Source: Taiwanofungus camphoratus (Eukaryota > Basidiomycota > Agaricomycetes > Polyporales > Taiwanofungaceae). From it: a stretch of DNA of 64,000 bases. Positions 24,227-35,600 of this stretch are shown one piece after another (the first letter of the stretch is position 1; every line of letters starts with the position of its first letter). The DNA is taken from NCBI GenBank assembly GCA_003999685.1, contig CP021221.1, positions 1,426,001-1,490,000 on the forward strand. Direction: 5' to 3'. The position numbers and the translations under genes were made by a program. The notes under the pieces were generated by a model, which saw only the letters and a program-made list of their open reading frames with translations, was not told where the DNA came from and did no database searches.

Positions 24227-24769
24227 TCAGACAACCCTGACTAGCAAGGTTGCTAGACACGATAAAACTACCTCTGAAGCACTGGCCAGCAGGGGTCCCG
24301 TAGTATCGTCCCGGAATTTTGAAAAGCTGCCGTTCTTGGGGCCGCCGGATCCTTCGCGATGGCCAATTGAGAAGGTTTGCTTCGTCACCGGATTCCTGTT
24401 CTTTCCCTGCTGGATACTCGGCGCAGTCTGGAGCAGGTCGGGAGAGTATGACAGTTGTTCGTTGAACGCTTTTTCGAGCGCTTGAATAGACTGATGATAT
24501 TGACTTGTGCTAGTTGCTGAGTTGTTCCGGTGGCGTTGTCGGGTCATGACAATGCTGGCGGCTATTATAGTCATAGCCGTCCTTATCACGGAGATTGCGT
24601 TCAAAGGGAAGTAACGTGGCTAGTATGCCTGTATGGTTCGCCGCATGATGACGAGCCCGGTCGTATGGAACCAAGAGAAGACGAATATAATACAATGTAT
24701 TTCCCTGCTGATATAGGATACACGTATCTTTGATGATGCAACAATTTTCACGAATACAATGATAATCCA
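24227..24769 (-). CDS. Possible small membrane protein, hypothetical
   Basis: Weakly supported. Reading the minus strand from an ATG at 24769 gives a hydrophobic start (MNLVVWIIIVFVKIVASSK). After a possible intron near 24610-24700 a second hydrophobic segment (VIRTAMTIIAASIVM) is followed by a polar tail of about 90 residues ending near a GTAGTT donor-like site at about 24260. It begins 31 nt downstream of the Vps60 stop on the same strand. I do not recognise a family and cannot fix the splice sites or the 3' end. It may be only chance frames in AT-rich 3' sequence. Confidence 0.25.
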
Positions 24770-24799
24770 AACAACGAGATTCATGGGTATGCTTGAGGT

Positions 24800-25756
24800 C
24801 TATGCTGTTGTCTTGACCGCCTCCTTGGGCTCTGTCTATGGGTAGGTCTCAGCAGATGCCTGACTCAAAACATCGCGATCACATACCTCGCCCAGTTCCG
24901 TTGGTGCTTCGTCGATGAAATCCGGTGCCTTGTTGAGATCCGCCAGATACGAAGTGCCTTCCTCATCTTCTTCCAACTCCAGCGCATCCAGTTCTTCGAG
25001 AGATATCGGCATCACGCACGGCCGGGGATACCTGAAGTAATGATGCACTTACCAGCTTGTAAATCAGCTTCGTCGATCTCGTCAGGAACAGCATACGAAC
25101 GGCCTAATGACTCCTGAATCTCGTTCGCTTGTTCCAACAGGTCCTCCATGTCGTAATGAATATTCTAATAGTCCAATCAGTTATCATGTCTAGGTTGCTA
25201 GTGCTGGTCATAAACATGGGACGTACCTCAATCTTATCAATATCGATCTTCCCATATTGCTTCCTAAGCTCCTTGTTGGCTTGCTTCATGGCATCTACGG
25301 TAGCCATGGTGTTGCGCAAATTCTCCGTGGCAAGTGCGGCGGACTCCATGTTGAAAGTCTGTTGAGTGAGCTGAGCAAGTTGGGACTCGTACATTCGCTT
25401 CTGCTTGAGTGTGCGCAGTGCACGTTCTTGTATTGCATTCTATCCCGAGTAGAAAGGCCACGAAAAGAGTAGCCAAGGTGATTAACGAGTACCCTGTAGG
25501 CCGCAAACAGTGCGCGTACCTTGCCCGGGCCACTGCGCAGCTTGCTCATCTGTTCCTTGTACCTCGCGAGCTCTCCATCTAGCTTTTTTATCTTCACCTC
25601 AATTGAGGCCACCCGAGTGTCTGTCTAGCATTGTCGACCTTGTGAATGGGCGCGATTACGGGCCACAAGACCGCTACAAGTACTGACCGAGGCAATGGCA
25701 TCTTGCAGCGACGGCTTCGGTTTCTTACTTGCGGATGAACCAAATATACGATTCAT
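24800..25756 (-). CDS. VPS60: ESCRT-III protein Vps60 (CHMP5)
   Basis: ESCRT-III family member that acts late in multivesicular body sorting by binding Vta1/LIP5 and stimulating Vps4. Exons (minus): 25756..25688, 25624..25520, 25439..25227, 25164..25053, 24993..24887, 24835..24800; 213 residues. The N-terminus MNRIFGSSASKKPKPSLQDA is the CHMP5 hallmark. Then come VKIKKLDGELARYKEQM, FNMESAALATENLRNTMATV, RKQYGKIDIDKIE and HYDMEDLLEQANEIQESLGR, followed by the acidic region ELDALELEEDEEGTSYL. All junctions keep frame and the length is close to human CHMP5 (219 aa). The last exon (TEPKEAVKTTA) was preferred because the alternative acceptor would leave a 27-nt intron. Confidence 0.94.
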
Positions 25757-26419
25757 CAAGACACAGTAGTAGGAGGACACAGATAAGAAATGCGGAACGC
25801 GGATCCAGTCGTTGTAGGTAGGCAGGGCGCAGGTAAGTAGCTTGTCTTCAAGATCGGCGGCAACGACCCGATCGTGAGTGTCTCTCCCGATTTAGAAACT
25901 TACATATATTACTTCGTAGCCGCTGGGACTGGCCGTAAGATGCTCAGTCTGCATGTTCTCCACTACGCTTGAAGCTTTGAAGACGAATCGTCCAGGACCT
26001 CAAGCACATTGTTATTTAAACTTTTGCTGCTGTTATTGCTTTCCGTTGTGTGACGAGGCCCGGCGAGTCGTATTTATGCCGATCTGAGTGTCCATATCAT
26101 CTCTTGGCTAGAGTATATATAGACATCAGCGGCATAACACGAACAATTCAGCAATATCGCATGTTATCAGGATACCCATCAATCAAAAAGAAACCAGTCT
26201 TCTTTACGCCGAAAATCTCTCAGGAGAGCTTCCATCCACATGATCGAGTCCTTCTCCGACGCCCTGCCTCTTCTTGCGATTAGATACGCCTATCCATCCA
26301 AGAGCTTTCCTTTGTAAGAGGATTCTCTCAAGCGCTTCTTTCTCCTATCTAGAGTGGGGTTCTTATAGCCTTCACCCTCCGAGTTGGAATGTCAGTCGAC
26401 TTCGGACAGTCGCTTAACG
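25757..26419. promoter_or_regulatory. Upstream region shared by VPS60 and the permease gene
   Basis: This 663-bp gap separates two divergent start codons and should contain both promoters. It contains a run of AT-rich sequence near 26100-26180. No specific binding motif was identified; the inference is from orientation. Confidence 0.4.
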
Positions 26420-28908
26420 ATGTCGTCTTCCCCAATCGAAGTCGGCCAACATTCTCATCAGATTCTCGTCCAGTCTGCCGGGCACGTACGCTCGGATAGT
26501 GACCCTAGTCTCAAGGAGAAGAAGAGCATTGATGTCGAGGTGGATATGACCGTGGTGGATGATCTTGAGGACAAGGATGAAGCGCTCAAGCTCGTCGGCT
26601 TGGAGAGGACGCAAGTCTTCAGTGATGAACAGTACCGCAAGCTACGCAGGAAGTTCGTGAGTTCTCAGCTGCCGCTTTTCTTATGTAACATGCTCAATAT
26701 TTATCAGGATCTGACCATCCCGCCACTATGTGCTTTAGTGTATTTCACTCAGTACTTGTACGTTTTTAAATCATGTTTATTGAGGATGTTTACTAATCAA
26801 ATTCTTGTCCTATTCTCAGAGACAAGACTGCACTGAATTATGCTAGGTACTGCGTTGCTTCTCCACAATTGGATGACAGCTGACCCATCCCAGCATTATG
26901 GGCTTCCCCGTCAAGGGCCAGGTTTGTCTCCTACCGCAAGGATCTGGGCTGACTCTGATGGGAAACCTCATGTAGGAATACAATTTAGTGGCCCTTTCTT
27001 TTTATATCGGTCTGTGGTCGCCTTTCTCTTTTCGTCTTTTACAATCTTCTAATTAGGCTCCGCTTGTGCAGGCTTCTTTATCTGGGTATTCCCTACCATG
27101 TATATTTCGCAGAGGACGCGGCTTGCTAAGTATCTCGGAGTTAATATCTTGTCATGGAGCGTTATTATGATGCTACATGCGATACCGCGTACATTTGCGC
27201 CGTTCTTCGTGCTGAGGCTTTTATTGGGTGAGCAAATCCCTGTCCTGTATCAATTCATACCGGCTGACGGAATTCATCTGTGTCTCAGGAATGCTTGAGA
27301 GCTGTGTCGCACCCATCCTCATTCTAATTATTTCTATGTTCTATAGAAAGGATGAGCAAGTAGGTCCACCGCCCGCGTCATTGTATCAATCGGGAACTGA
27401 AGACGATGCAGGCATCAAGAATATCGTGGTTCTACTTGATGGTAAACCAGTTCACCAGAACATACATATAGCGACATGCTGATTGCGACGTAGAACGGTT
27501 TGGCATCGATAGTTGGAGGATTTTTTGCTTATGTCCGTAATTGACAATTGCGATGACGGCTGAAGGTAACTGATGCTAGTCTGACACTGTATAGGGCGTT
27601 TCGTATGCTACAAATGCCAAAATTGCACCCTTCAAGATCATATATCTTCTCCTTGGGTCTCTAGCTCTTCTAGCTGGGCTTGCTGTGCTTCTTTGGATGC
27701 CGGATTCGCCATTACATGCCAAATTCTTGACGAAAGAAGAACGGATAGCTGCAATTGAACGGATTCGCGACGATCAAGGTGGGACCGAGAACAAAAGGCT
27801 CAAAAAAGATCAGCTCATAGAAGCGGTACTCGATGTACGGACATGGCTCATCATTCTATCTACTCTTCTCAGTCAGTCGTATCACTACCTACGTTACTTA
27901 CTTTGTTAACGTGTGGTGTCGTTCGTAGCAAATATTCCGAACGGAGGTCTTGCGAATTGTGGGTCACAGCATTTATCACGTTAGGTCAGTCTTACATTTC
28001 AGTCCGATTCAGTCGGCAATATCATTGTGAAGGTAAGTTTCGTCGATGTGACTTTTTGTTCGCCTTGGACCTAATCCGAGTTGTGTAGAGTTTCGGCTAC
28101 ACGTGAGTCTCACCACATATGGATCGAACTGCACCTCTAAAGCAAGCTTAAGGACGAAGCAAACGCTGATTCTGTCTACTCCGGGCGGTCTCATTGGTAT
28201 CGTAGCCACTTGGCTAGTCGGAAGGTGGTCTGACAAAAAGGTCTGCGGAATTTTCCTTTCTTGTCTTGGCGTTCATTTACATGGTGCGTATGATTTTAGG
28301 GAGAACGTATGCTGCCGATCACATTTGTCCTTATACCGACACTGGTAGGTGCAGCACTGCTGGTCGGGCTGAAAAATAGCCCTGGTCATAAAGGAGCGTT
28401 GTTATTTGGTCCGTCCTGCATTTATTAGAACGTGTAAAGTCGACCTGAAACGAGTATCAGCGACTTATATCATCGGCACATACGGTTGCTCGCTGTCTCA
28501 AATATACGCATACAACGCCAGTAACACCAGCGGTCATACCAAGAAGGTCACCGTGAATGCCATGACGCTCGCAGCTTTTTGTGTCGCCAACATTATAGGG
28601 ACGGAGACTTTTCTGCCCAAAGATGCCCCTCAGTACACACCAGGAAAGATCTCCATCCTCGTACTGTTGAGCATAGAATTTTTCCTCTGTTTCGTGTTAC
28701 GGTGGTATAACTTGCACCTCAATCGTAAAAAGCGCAAGGTCGTGGCTCAACTGAAGCTCGAAAATGGATGGTCCGATCAGGACGTAGAGAGGGAGAGGCA
28801 ACGACACGCGTTCATGGACATGACCGATAAACAGTGAGTGCTTCTCAAGCAGCAGCTCACCTGACTCATCCAAGAGCAAGGAATCCGTACTTCGTCTACA
28901 CTGCGTGA
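26420..28908 (+). CDS. Dal5-family (ACS) major facilitator permease
   Basis: Plasma-membrane H+-coupled carrier of the anion:cation symporter family, typified by yeast allantoate permease Dal5. The substrate is probably an organic anion such as allantoate, nicotinate or a vitamin. Seventeen exons: 26420..26656, 26708..26757, 26820..26846, 26894..26921, 26976..27009, 27072..27227, 27289..27359, 27412..27441, 27494..27532, 27595..27871, 27929..27958, 28013..28032, 28089..28102, 28153..28240, 28300..28408, 28461..28833, 28881..28908. Family motifs: DKTALNYASIMG, GFFIWVFPTMYISQR, MLESCVAPILILIISMFYRK, ISWFYLMNGLASIVGGF, NIPNGGLANFGNIIVKSFGY, SGHTKKVTVNAMTLAAFC, ENPYFVYTA-like end (QNPYFVYTA). The exons of 14, 20, 27 and 30 nt make it easily misread as broken. 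The start at 26420 (MSSSPIEVGQ) is the first in-frame ATG. Confidence 0.92.
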
Positions 28909-29248
28909 GCACTGGCAGCTCTTTCAAGTTACGACCGTCTTCCGTTCAGTTTTGGAGGATGAGGCCTAGGGTCTTGCTCGATCTTCTGATATCGATGTAA
29001 ATGTCAACGTATTGAATAAGACATGACACGCTATATAGATTGATATAAGCATGTAGATTTGTCGCGGACGCAGGGCTGTTACGTAAACATGAACAAGTGG
29101 ACATAAAAGGCAATTAACATATTCTGTGATGTCATTGACCGAACCTGCTCAACCTTTGCGAAGTTCTCGCCTGTTGATATTGGTGACACTGGCTAGAACT
29201 TGGAATCCCCTTTACCAGGACGGACAGTTTTCTACTGACAAACTTACT
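28909..29248. other. Intergenic, no gene seen
   Basis: This is a short gap between two plus-strand genes. An in-frame ATG at 29129 would extend the next gene by 40 residues, but the added sequence does not look coding. Confidence 0.4.
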
Positions 29249-32030
29249 ATGTCTGAGGACCCGGAAAAGACGGCTTTGACTTTGGCAAATCTCGCTTCAT
29301 GCGCGTCATCCACGCTGGACAAAACTCGTTTTGTCAATACATACATCCTGTCTCAGAAGACGTATCTGGCGGCTTACGCTGCAGAGCCTCGTGCCGCCAG
29401 TTCCTTTTCGAACTCACCGCCACCTGCCGCAGCCTCTCTGTCACCGTCGCGACGGAACATCGAATCTGGGTTTGACACACCCGTATTGAAGGCTCGCGTT
29501 CCCGCACAACACGCAAAGGATGCATCAGGCAAAACAGACTGTATTCACACAACCAATCATGTTGAAGAATCAGATAGTAATGCTGAAGATGAAGGAGATC
29601 CACCATCAAGGACGAGGACCGTGAGGCAACCTACACAAGCCCTGCAGTTACCTAAGCCATCCAGAGCAACGACAAAGAGACAAAGCAAACTTAATCCATT
29701 ACAACCACGACCTCTGAACCAGGCCGTCCCCAGTAAGAGGGACGCCTACAGCACGACGAAAATGAAAGTGCCTCCCAAGAAGCGTAAGAGAAGTCCAAGT
29801 ACAGATGATGAGCGCATAGCTCGTAAGAGCTTCCTACCTTTTATACAGTTCCTGACTTTGTCCTTATCATTTCATCATTTCTGACCGGTAGGTCTCGCAG
29901 AACGACGCGAACGAAGACGTGTCAAACGAGCCATTGTAGAGCCTAGGACCAACGTTGATCCCAATGATTATGAAGACGAAAACCAGGTGTGTGCACAGCA
30001 CATAAAGGGCCAGGGAAAGACAAAGAGGAGAGTAAGCCTCTCCGCTGGACTTGCCTTGATGCACGGATTTTCAGCGAAGAATATCGGAAAGAACAGGTTA
30101 ACTGTGAGTTGACTTCACTGTGACTTGTGACTTTTGATTTATGTGCGACCTCGTTAGCATGACCCGGAACTCGGAATCGGTGTATTTAACAAGGGAAAGG
30201 CATCTGCAAGCGTTGTTGTCAAAAGGGGGCTTGTAAAGCCAGGTACGTGTGTCTCTCGCGTCATTGTAGTGTCAACCACGCATGGACATGCACTAGGAGC
30301 ACCGAAGAAGACCTTTTCTGAGAGTCAATTTCTGACGAAGACGAAGCTGGATGCAGAAACGGCCACAGTGTTTTCTCAGGAACGCTCCATCGATACCGCA
30401 TCTAAAGTTTTATCACACTCTGGAAGCAGTTCTAAGTGTCTAATGTCGAAGGCTCGGAATTCAGTGAAGGCAACAAAGGTTCATGGCAAAAACAATCCCA
30501 GGTTCAATTCAGCTCGATCCAACGTCATAGAGGTAGAGCCTCTCGAGTCGCGTAAAGAGAAGGCAGCCGAGTCTGTGATCTGGGATATCGAACTTGAAGG
30601 GGGAAGCTCAGGACCTGGTTCGGATTCCTCTGGATCAGTACGGAGTCAGCAAGAGTCCACTGTAGTTTTGAATACCCGTGCTGTCAAGTGGGGTGCAATC
30701 GATGTCCAGTTACCAACTAAGCTCCCATCTGATGGCTCGGTCGTCGATAACTGTGCTATAGCTAAAGGTACCTCTCCGGCTGCTGTACGATGCAAAGGAC
30801 TAGATGCTCGAGAAGACCATTTCTCAGGCTCTTGCGCAGTTAGAGATAAATCATCGAGTCCCTCACTTGGTCCCTCTCAGTCAGCATCACAGATTGGCTA
30901 CTGTGCTTTCGGACCCTCTTCTAGGCCTTTGACCTCAAATCTGGTTTCCAAGTTCTTTTCGCCATGTCAGGCTCATGACGTCTCCCCACAGCGCCATGAG
31001 ATCGCCGTGGATTGTGCGGAAACGGAAGACAAAAATGGGTCTGTTATATCACTGATGAGATCGCTACCGAACACTCCTAAATCACTAAAAGAGGGATCTA
31101 AGATCGATGAACAGTCGTCTGGGCACAGAGAACATGAGAGTGTCGAGGCAAAGGATGACTCGTCTGGTCCGATATCAATCCATGCACCTATGTCGTCTGT
31201 TTCCCTCAGCAGCCTTGATCGGGAACTGCAAGCTCTGGATGCCGATGATCTTGCTATAGGCTATGCAACCTGCATCGACGAAATAATAACCACAGAGGGG
31301 CTAGGACTCGCTCCTGAAAATGGAGGGATGATGTCTGGAGATGCTATATGTGCGCACGTTTTTCGGCCATGCTAGAAAACCCTATGACCATCTCACGGTT
31401 ACTGAAGCCACAGATGCCGAAACCACAGACGCATTCATTTTTCAAGGTCTAATCAGTGATCACGAAAATTATGGTCAAGAGACTCTATCAAGTGATTCTT
31501 ACCGTCTCTATGATGGACTGTCAAGCACCTGGATTAACGGTATCAGCAGCTATACCGATGAAGATCTTGACTCGTGGTATGTGGATGGTGTCGATGGCTC
31601 GGAAATGCCTGGATCTGTATATGAAGACCCTTTGGAATACATGCAGTTCGACACCCCTTTGGACGACACTATATATGAAGGCTATCCAAAGATTTCATAC
31701 CATGACCACGACACTTCACACTCAGAAGTTGGCGATGATGTTACTCCCTGGACATCTTATGCTGCGAGTGACGGCATATACTCTAGACCGCAAACAGTGG
31801 CATCCACTTACTCAAATGACTCTCTGGCGGTTTCCCACGTAACTTCTTCTCAGAATGGTGCATCCGGTCTTTACCCGCAGCTTTTTTCACAAGGCCGTGC
31901 ATTACTTCTTGGATTGTCCGGCTCAGATGCCCTTGGGACCGCGTCCACAGAGGACTACGATGCGGTGTCTAGCGCAGAGAAAGATGTTGCAAAGAATTTA
32001 CGAGGACATTGGCTGCCCCAGAAATTTTGA
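29249..32030 (+). CDS. Probable nuclear serine-rich protein, function unknown
   Basis: Exons: 29249..29822, 29892..30103, 30158..30242, 30297..31332, 31376..32030; 853 residues, all junctions in frame. I do not recognise the family. The N-terminal 60 residues (LANLASCASSTLDKTRFVN, YILSQKTYLAAY) look helical. A strong basic nuclear-localisation-like run PPKKRKR lies at about residue 173, followed by RLAERRERRRVKRAI. A probably conserved segment spans exons 2-4: RRVSLSAGLALMHGFSAKNI, DPELGIGVFNKGKASA, KKTFSESQFLTKTKL. The rest is Ser/Asp-rich and likely disordered. The C-terminus (SAEKDVAKNLRGHWLPQKF) again looks conserved. The last intron (31333..31375, 43 nt, GTCTGG donor) is the weakest; without it the frame ends at 31374. 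Start at 29249 preferred over 29129. Confidence 0.75.
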
Positions 32031-32820
32031 ATGTTGTTTAGGTACATTGTACGTTTTGTGTTATGAACGGTACATGGTAGATCCTGATTGTCAAACCTTG
32101 AAGCTCCCGGAAAAAGTGCTTTGGGAACTTATAGTGATGTGCTAATCTGTGTCTGTCAATTTGGCATTGACTTCAGTAGGTTACAGTAATGTGAACTGGG
32201 GATTACAATGTCGCGACACAGACGAGGATACCTCGCAATTTACAGTGAATCTAACACGCCATGTCTCCGGTCAGTGGATATACTATCTCTAAGCGCGTAA
32301 TCGGCCACCAAGATGGTTCTTGCCCTCACTACATTCAAATTCATTCGTTCTTTTTATTTATATGTATTCATATATGCCTGACGACAGAGTCCGCGTCCAC
32401 TTGTCCTGCTCGGTTCGGAGTTTGGCTGCCTGCGACGCGCTCGCGGGTAAATAAGCGCTTACGCAGTGAGGACTGTGACCGGACGCGTGTCTCCCACACC
32501 TTACAGCGATGTGCATAATTATGCGGAAACGCAACTTTTTTTTTTGGGTAGCCGAAGTAGGACCCGATATGAGTTTCCATTCTGAGTACGAAATTTGTCA
32601 TGCGGCCAAATGTGCGTACGACCGCACATTTGACTTCAAGCCGCAATATCTCTCGAACGGCTCAGTGTTTTCATGTTATGTTAACGGATTTGGATTCTAC
32701 TCGTCGACACGGAGGGTTTGATACTCACAATGTTACTATCTGGCTGCTAGGTCATAATTGGCTTTCTGTGTGTGCTCCCGAGCTTCGAATCAGATTTGCA
32801 CTCTATGGAAGGCTTGGATG
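32031..32820. other. Intergenic, left flank of the repeat block
   Basis: This stretch follows the nuclear-protein gene. It contains short frames without recognisable motifs and marks the transition into the repeat block. A T9 run occurs at about 32536. Confidence 0.4.
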
Positions 32821-33333
32821 GTCTTGTGAAGTTGCAGAGAGGTGTGAGACAGGGCACCATGCAGGTTTTGGAAGGGAGACATGGCTGGAAGCTTGAGGTA
32901 TAATGTGTATATCTCGGACAAGAGTTCCCTTCAAGTTTTACCATTTCCTTCTTACATTTTGTGTACATTCATTGTATTTCATCATAGCATACTTACTGTC
33001 TTCAGAACATACACAATACAAAAAAAATTGAGTTGGATGTTGAACTATGAGTGATGATGTACATTGGTTATTGTGGACTAAAAACTTGTCTGGGCATCCT
33101 GCTCAGAATTGGGACAACTTGAAACTGATTCATGACCCTCTGAGATACTCTTAAAGTGTTCTAAAGTGTCCGAGTTCAAACAACAATCAGAGCTTTCTGG
33201 AGGATGTACTATACCACAAGTTGATTACATGTGGTACACACCACAAAAACAACAGAAACATAGTGTATTTGCTTACAATATATATGTTGCCCTACCAGCA
33301 TCTATCTCGCACCTCTCTGCAACTTCACAAGAC
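32821..33333. repeat. 29-bp inverted repeats about 0.5 kb apart
   Basis: The sequence GTCTTGTGAAGTTGCAGAGA and its next nine bases at 32821..32849 recur as the reverse complement at 33305..33333 with one mismatch. The spacer of about 455 bp shows no gene. This could be the ends of a small non-autonomous element or two inverted fragments of one repeat. Flanking homology stops at once on the outer sides. Confidence 0.5.
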
Positions 33334-33342
33334 TGTTATCGA

Positions 33343-33462
33343 GGGGTTCACCCTGGTAATGCTGCAGAAGCTTGGCATGGTGTGCAGCAAAGGGACAAGG
33401 AGGAACAACGGTGATGATGAGTCACGATCCTCAGTAGTCTTCAACTACAAGCCCTATGTAGT
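33343..33462 (+). repeat. Coding-like repeat fragment, copy 1
   Basis: This 120-bp segment is shared in inverted orientation with 38214..38334. It reads openly as GFTLVMLQKLGMVCS then ESRSSVVFNYKPYVV. The two copies differ at several residues, mostly conservatively. It is probably a fragment of a repeated gene or element of unknown family. Confidence 0.55.
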
Positions 33463-33729
33463 TGCTGATAGGTCCGGTACAACTCTATGCCCCAAAATCA
33501 CATATTTTTGGTCTTCTGTCCCTTTCTCAGAATGTACTGCCGAGTTTTGAAGGTCCGAATGTCGTAACAAGGACCAAGGACTCTATTCCATCACTAGGGA
33601 GTGCCCTAACTCGAAGGACAGATGCACTATATGTGTCTACTCATGCCTTGGCCATCCAGCCTTTCTATCCAGGAAGAACAATGGGATTTTCAATGATGGA
33701 AAGCCTGCATAACACTCCAGAAGCCCTGT

Positions 33730-34830
33730 TGTAGAGAAGCAGTCCCTCATGCTCTAGAGTGCATGCCAGCAGCCTCCTCTAGCATTCTCCTGACCTCTGA
33801 CGAGTCTGGGCCTTTGGTTGAGATCAATCGAGAAAAGGCACTTCGGTTTTCGGTCTTTGGTCCTCGGTTCTGGTTCTCGGTCCTTCGATCTGAAGTCTCG
33901 GCCTCTTGTTCATGACGTCCATATGATCCCTTGATATTGCCTAGACACCTTATGCATCGGCTTGACAGTTCAGCACTCCTAGATCCCTGTTCCTCTCAAG
34001 GTCTGGTTAGATAGTGATACAATTTCTTTCCTCGCATATCTTATCGGTCGGACCTCGGAACGGTCCTGCGACCTTTCTCTTCTAGGACGGGCCTCGGGTA
34101 GGCCCAGCCTCTTTGCGCAGCGCCTTGACTCATTGCCGCTTACAGTACGGGCCCTGGACGGGCCCCGGTTACTCATAGACACTGACTCATATCGGACCCC
34201 GCTTACACATTCCGTCTTACGCTTACTGATTGCTAATACAGCCCAATGACTCGTATCGCCTTACTTACGCTTACTCATGCTGATTCTTAGACCACGTGCC
34301 ATGGTCCGTGCGTGGAGTAGAATACGTATATAAGGCCCTGTACTTTGTAGGTCGGACCTTAAGTTCGATCTGGTTACCAAGTAGCTAGTTACCACTAGCA
34401 ATCTTATACTCGTATCTTGCAACCTCTCGCTTCGTACCTGAGTACTCGCTCGACTCTATCGACTTCGCCCAGGAGGACATACGCAGTGTCCATAAAGCCT
34501 CACTACTATCTTCAGTAGCCAGGTCCTCACGTTCGAGGCTTTCCGGTCGTTGATACCAGCTTGTATCAGATAGCCCATCTTCCATATGATGATCTCTAGA
34601 TAAGCATCCCTCACCCTGTGCCATTTCCCAGTAACCTTTCTATCGCATTCAGAGTTCCTGTTTCATGTCCTACTTCAGTTTAGTTCTCCATATGGTATGC
34701 TGATCAGATCCTAGATTTTACGATTTTCAGTTTGTTTTCGGTTTCTTTGGTTTTATTTTGTGTAAGATACTTTGACACCACGGACCCCTTATGTAGTCTC
34801 CTATACCTACCAGACGGCAGAGAAGATACA
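33730..34830 (+). mobile_element. LTR-retrotransposon relic: LTR-like sequence plus primer-site-like stretch
   Basis: Tentative. A TATATAAGG box at about 34327..34335 lies in a sequence with the look of an LTR promoter. About 240 bp downstream, at about 34568..34585, is CTTGTATCAGATAGCCC. This resembles the initiator-Met tRNA primer-binding site (TTGGTATCAGAGCC) of many Ty1/copia-type elements. No gag or pol coding sequence follows before the next repeat begins at 34834, so only the 5' part is present. The outer border at about 33730 is a guess. The element is a broken, probably old relic. Confidence 0.4.
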
Positions 34831-34833
34831 CGC

Positions 34834-35600
34834 TGATGAGTCCTGTAGCCTCCTGGGCCCCGAATCGCGATTTTAGGAGCTTTCTAATCCCCCAACCGAC
34901 CACTCTAAGACTCTCCTACAGCCTACGACAGGAGGGATAGGTTCCTATAATATTCCTAACGCCCCCTCTCCTTCCTAAACCCTCCTAACACCCTACGAAG
35001 TCTTGCGAAGTCACACGAGGTGCTACGAGGTTTCAAATGCTAGACGCGAAGTCCCTAACTCCTGCTAAGTCCACTATCGGACACTGCCGGCCCTCCCATA
35101 CTGTTCCATTGGATCTAGGTCCTATCTACTACGTCACTCATCCCGGGCTTAGCTAAGAAGTCTTAGCTAAGTCTCTCCTAGCTCTTGTGATTGCAGCTAC
35201 CTCCAATAGGCTCCGAAACGGTCTGAAGTTCCGGAAGTTGGACTTAGGAAGCCTTGTGCACCCCCATGGGTCTCGATCCTATGCCATAAGGTCATCCTAG
35301 GGCGTACCCATATGACCCTCCACCCATTTAGGACACCTCCTGCCCCGATTAGGCCAAGTCCCGCTGCTAAGGACTTCGTGCGCTCTTAGCCCACTAAGAT
35401 AGGTGATCACGGCGCATGGCTGCTCTCGGATAGTCATCCCGCCCTCGTGAATGAACTTGGTCACCTTTCTACCGTACGTAGTTCCCCTGTTTCAGTTCCT
35501 AATTAGTTCCTATCCTCCTCGTGTTCACTTCGGAGTCCATGCGCTTTAGTACACATTTCGGACTCGTAAGGATCGCTTCGTGCAAGATTAGTTCACCTCA
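34834..35600 (+). mobile_element. LTR-like arm A (767 bp), plus orientation
   Basis: Begins TGATGAGTCCTGTAGCC and ends GTTCACCTCA, so it has the TG..CA ends of an LTR. It is the inverted partner of 37393..38158 and aligns along its full length with scattered differences. No 5-bp target duplication was seen at its borders. Because the two arms are inverted rather than direct repeats, they are better read as two separate insertions or a rearranged element than as one whole element. Family unassigned; relic. Confidence 0.6.

Noticed and set aside
27872-28012. Apparent frameshift in the Dal5-like permease after NIPNGG
   Set aside because: A 54-nt intron from GTGGGT (27959) to GATTCAG (28012) restores LANFGNIIVKSFGY, so the gene is not broken here.
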